Shown here: positions 60,369 to 64,000 of the stretch, in pieces
How the letters are laid out: every line of letters begins with the position of its first letter
Numbering within the stretch: the first letter of the stretch is position 1
Origin: Rhynochetos jubatus
Taxonomy: Eukaryota > Chordata > Aves > Eurypygiformes > Rhynochetidae
DNA: 64,000 nt
NCBI GenBank assembly: GCA_027574665.1
Contig: CM050648.1
Span: 65,303,363-65,367,362 of the forward strand
Direction: 5' to 3'
Program-made: the position numbers and the translations under genes
Notes under the pieces: generated by a model
What the model was told of the DNA's origin: nothing
Seen by the model: the letters and a program-made list of their open reading frames with translations, nothing else
Database searches by the model: none

Positions 60369-62350
60369 GTAATTGCTGGAATGTGACATGTTGTATGGAA
60401 ATGAGACGGGATCTTTGCTCGGCACGTCTGCCCGGCGTCTGCCCCTCGGAAATGTGCACTTTTCCCTTCGGAGGGCAGAGAGGGGAATGCGGGGCTGCGG
60501 TGCCCCGGCACGGGTGGTGCGGTGCGGGGGGAGGCCGGGCCGCGCCGCCGCTGCCCCGCTCCCTGCCCCCGCGGCGCCTCTCGCTTTTGCCTTCTTGCCT
60601 TAATAGATGCGAAAGAAGTTTCAGTCTTGGAAAGAGGCGAGAAAGCGCGGGCGCAGGGTGGTGATACGATGTCGGTGGGACGGTTATCGGGGCGACATTA
60701 TCGCGATACTCTGTCCCGGGAGGAGATGCGGCTCACCTTCGCGCGGCTAGTTAATATCGCTGTTATTTAACTTGAGTTTTTTGGAGGCGACGGATTCCGT
60801 GCGAGGATACTTCCCAGGGAAAAGGCGGAAAACAGTTTTCTGCAGGTCGGTCGGTGTGTTGGGATCGGATTTTTTTTTTTTTCTCCAGGGGGAAAAAAAA
60901 AAAAGTTTGGGAAGGAATCGCTAACTTTTATCCAAGCCGCTTCACTCGATTACATTCTTCGCCCTATTTTTCTCTCCTCCGTGGAGACCGTTGTACGCTG
61001 GAGTCAAGTCCCGGTAAAAAAAAAAAAAAAACCAAAACCAAAACCAATGGATTAAACCAGACCAGAGGGTTTCTTCGGAGGTGAACCTCACGCGAGCTCG
61101 TGGATATTTGCTGGAGTGACCGTAACGGCTCGGGACGATCCCCACCACTACCCCACGCCCCACCAAAAAAAAAAAAAAAAATCGGGAGCTAGCCGGCGGT
61201 GGAAATCCAGCTCGAAACTTTAATTCAATGGAGCTTCCCCCTCCGCGGTCCCTCCCGGGTAAATGAAGGTTTCGAAACTCGGCTGAAGAAGTCACAATCA
61301 CAATGGAGTATTTCACGGTTTCCTCCTCGTATTACAGGGTGGGGAGGGGTGTCACTCGGGGCTGAATGTAAAGTGCACGGAGGAAGAAAAGAGCTTTGAC
61401 AAGGGTAGTTATTTCCTCCTAATTTACAGCCCTTACGGCTCTGCGCTCCTGGCTCGGGCGGTTGCGGTCCGGAGGGGTGTCGCATGGTTAAAAGCGCAGC
61501 GAGTGTCTCTAGGTAACCGGCGGCTCGTGGAGGGGGGAGAAGGAGCCCCAGGGCGCTCCCCGCCGAGCGGGAAGCCGCCTCGCAGGAGCTCGGCAGGGAA
61601 CAAAACCCTAGAGAGAGAAAGGGATGAGCTGACAGTCATCCCAGGAACTGGGGTGGGAGATTAAAGAGCGAGGGGCGCGGGGAAGGGGAAAAAAAAAAAA
61701 GAAAAGGAGCGGGAGAAAGAGTCGCGCGGGTAAGCGGCGCATCCCCTGCCGAGCCCCCGGGCCGCGGTGGCAGCGCCGGGGCAGACAGGTCCCCCGGGCA
61801 CCGGAGGGACGCGGCGGGGACGCGTTGCCGCGCCCGCGATGGTGGCCGCAGGGCGTCCCGCGGGGCAGATCCGCGCGGGGAGCAGGGCCCGGAGACGCCG
61901 CAGGCTAGGCGGGCTGGTAGGATACCCCTCGGGCGGTACCTCGCTCCGAAACTTCCAGCGGGGTGCTGGCCGCCGCCCCTCCTCCCCCGGCTAAGAAAGA
62001 GAAAGTTCCCGCGGGGAGGCGGACGCGGAGGGATGCTGCCGCGCTCGGTGCCGTCACCCCGCCCGGGGCTCTCCTCTCGCCTTCCTCGGAGAACAAACCG
62101 GCGGCTCCGTTGCCCCAGCCCGGTGCTTTCTGCCCTTTGTGTGATGAGGCAAGGGGAGCCGGCAGAACCGCGCTCCCCGGCCGTTCCCCCAGGGCGGGGG
62201 GCTTGCCGTGCGAGCGCGGGGGAGGCTGCCTCCCCCTCGTCCCCCCGAGGCGCTCCGCCGGTGGGGGAGGCTTGGGGGAGTGGGGAGGGCTCCCCGCCGG
62301 GCACCGCCGCCCCCTGACTCTACCTTCTCCTCCCCCGCCGCCGGCGGACA

Positions 62351-62525
62351 GAGCCCGGGTCGGAAGAGCGCCCCCCGCCGAGGCCCGGCCCCAGACCCGC
62401 CTCCGCCGAGAGGTCCCAGCCGGCACCCACCCCGCCGCCTCCCCCGCCGCCGCCGCCGCCCGCCGCAGCCGCCTCCTCCGTCCGCACCTCCAGCCCCACC
62501 ATTCAGCGCGCAAGATACCCGCCAG
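62351..62525 (+). other. Candidate small non-coding exon with good splice sites
   Basis: A pyrimidine-rich tract ending GGACAG (to 62350) makes a plausible acceptor. The sequence GCCAG|GTAAGA at 62525/62526 is a near-perfect donor, the best seen in the right part of the window. The 175-base exon between them is GC-rich with a CCG run (about 62445-62462) and no start codon in a convincing frame. If the acceptor is not used, the donor would instead close a much longer first exon. It would suit the second, untranslated exon of a gene whose coding part begins after 64000. Confidence 0.45.
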
Positions 62526-64000
62526 GTAAGATGCCGCTCCGCGGGGCCGGGCTCCTCCCGGGAGAGGAGGGGTGGGGTGGGGGGGTGTATGTGTAATCTG
62601 TGCGTCCGCGAGAGCTCCTGCCGCGGCCCCAACCCTTCCCAAATCCCTTTGGCATCATCGCTCCCCGACGGCCCGTCACCGGGGCCGCGGGGTGTTTAAA
62701 TCCCCAGAGGTTCGCAGGGCTTTTAGCGGTGCCGTGCCGGGGCACGGGGGGCTTGCCAACCCCTATCCAAGGACCTGCCAGCTTTTAGGGGGGGAAATGG
62801 GTGGGCTCTTGAGTGCCCCTGCGAGGAGCCCAGCTTGCTTGGCATTGAACTGGGCGTCCCTTATGTCAGGCTCTCGCAAAGATGGCAGAATAATAAGGTA
62901 ATAGCTCTGATTTTTTAGTCCCTGATGTCCTTTTTTTTTACCCATTCATTTGGGCTTTGATGACAGGTTGTTCAAAGCGCCTCCTGTGGGCTCTTTTTTT
63001 TTTTTTTAAATATTGTTGAGTAAAGAAGAAAAAACCCCAGGTTATTTACTTGGTAGGGTAATTAATATTGGTGCCCTAAGTGGAAAAGTAAGGGTTAGAA
63101 TTAGTCAGTCGAGTGCGCAGGCAAAGGGCGAGGTAGGAGGAGTCCCCGCAGAGCGGTCCAGACCTTTACGTTGGGGATATTTTTTTCTGTCCTCAGGTCA
63201 GACTTATTTTAGACTTGTGTTTTCTTACTCCACTTTGCACAGAATTCAGTGACATAACCCTGTTATGCTCAGGAGGGGGGAAAAAAAAGCGTAATGATCT
63301 GTTTGCCTGAACTCCTGCTCAATTTCTGTGCTAGCAAAAAACCCCCTTTTTTCCTTCATACACATCCCCTTGTGACATTGTATGTCTGCTCATTCAGTTG
63401 TGTTCCTCAGTCAGTTCTCTGTGGAGGTGCGTGGAAGGAATTTCTTTTCCCCTTTTATTTGATTAAGCACTGATCACTAAGTTTTAACAGCCGGTCCTTA
63501 AACTAACAAACAACAGTAACAGGGTTTGCCATGAAACGTGTGTGCATGGAATGGCGTGGACAGAAATTGATAGGAAAAAAGACAACAGTAGAAAAAACCA
63601 TGAATTACCTTGGGGGGCAAGGCTTGTGAAAGAGTTGTCCTCCTTTTTCCTTCAAGTATTTGGCTTTACAAGCAAGAAGGTCTTAATTTCAGAAAGCAGC
63701 ACTTTTTTTTTTTTCTCCTCAGTTTTTAGTGTTTTCTCGAGAAGAAGAAAGATCTGAATGCTTCGTGACAGTACGATGATTGAAAACTGGTGCTTAGTTT
63801 AAATAAATATGTTTATCTGCAAAGTGGGCAGGAAAGAATTAAAAGTTGATTTAACACAAATTATTTGAATTCCTGCATGACAGGCTCCACTGAAAATTTC
63901 AAAATTGTAAGTGAAAGGAGTTTTTAAAATACTGAGGAAAACCCCATTATTTTTAACACAGCTTTATTTTTTTTTTAGTATTAATTGTTTCTCAAGTGGT
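62526..64000 (+). other. Probable intron, no coding exon seen
   Basis: Composition falls quickly from GC-rich to AT-rich after 62700, with T runs at about 62931-62938, 62993-63007 and 63701-63713. No coding exon or repeat recognised up to the window end. The sequence is consistent with the start of a long first or second intron. Confidence 0.4.

Larger units (their letters stand above)
56255..62700. promoter_or_regulatory. CpG island 2 (very large)
   Basis: About 6.4 kb of mostly GC- and CpG-rich sequence with internal AT-richer patches (58770-58900, 60770-61200). Islands this long are typical of developmental and transcription-factor genes. It contains two promoter-like motif clusters, leader-like sequence, CGG runs and a candidate exon. 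Long frames such as the 406-codon minus-strand frame at 57702-58922 are compositional. Confidence 0.85.

Noticed and set aside
61636..62699. Several frames of 160-245 codons on both strands
   Set aside because: Compositional frames in CpG island 2; they cross the strong splice donor at 62525 and lack known domains.
1..64000. CRISPR arrays, tRNA or rRNA genes, bacterial operons or phage
   Set aside because: None of the diagnostic patterns were seen; all repeats are of vertebrate type.

Overview
The window is vertebrate nuclear DNA, almost certainly from a bird. The evidence is the repeat content: chicken-repeat-1 (CR1) retrotransposon fragments are truncated at the 5' end and finish in short ATTCTATG-type tails. 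There are two solo LTRs of an avian endogenous retrovirus family that starts TGTATTGGGTTTG or similar. No bacterial-style operons, tRNA, rRNA or CRISPR arrays were seen. No complete protein-coding gene could be supported. The long open frames are repeats, microsatellites, or GC-rich chance frames.

Layout. From 1 to about 48.1 kb is AT-rich, gene-poor sequence that looks like a gene desert. It carries about ten CR1 pieces on both strands and of clearly different ages: 1-2372, 8860-9740, 15565-16070, 20122-20905, 21355-22137, 24420-24750, 29646-29730, 34337-34634, 40420-41330 and 44666-44891. It also carries a solo LTR (22867-23755) and a 0.7 kb (GGAA/GGGA)n tract (12899-13619). From about 48.16 to 49.45 kb there is a CpG island centred on a compact element with CRE, CCAAT, MEF2 and TATA-like motifs. 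AT-rich sequence follows, with a second solo LTR (54831-55905, perfect 5-bp target duplication). From about 56.25 to 62.7 kb there is a large CpG island.

The large island holds a second promoter-like cluster (57.70-58.05 kb: TATA, CArG-like, MEF2, half-CREs, CCAAT, GC box). A third cluster lies at 59.31-59.40 kb (four CRE-like sites) and is followed by a long GC-rich leader-like stretch with upstream ORFs. A candidate small exon (62351-62525) has good splice sites on both sides, and then probable intron runs to the window end.

Interpretation. The right third looks like the 5' end of a plus-strand, cAMP/calcium-inducible immediate-early gene whose coding exons lie beyond 64000. The architecture (CRE clusters, MEF2 sites, non-coding first exons, large upstream desert) would suit a nuclear receptor of the NR4A group, and NR4A3 best. 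This is inference only, because no coding sequence is present to prove it. The 48.5 kb element could be a distal alternative promoter, an activity-dependent enhancer, or the start of a divergent non-coding RNA.
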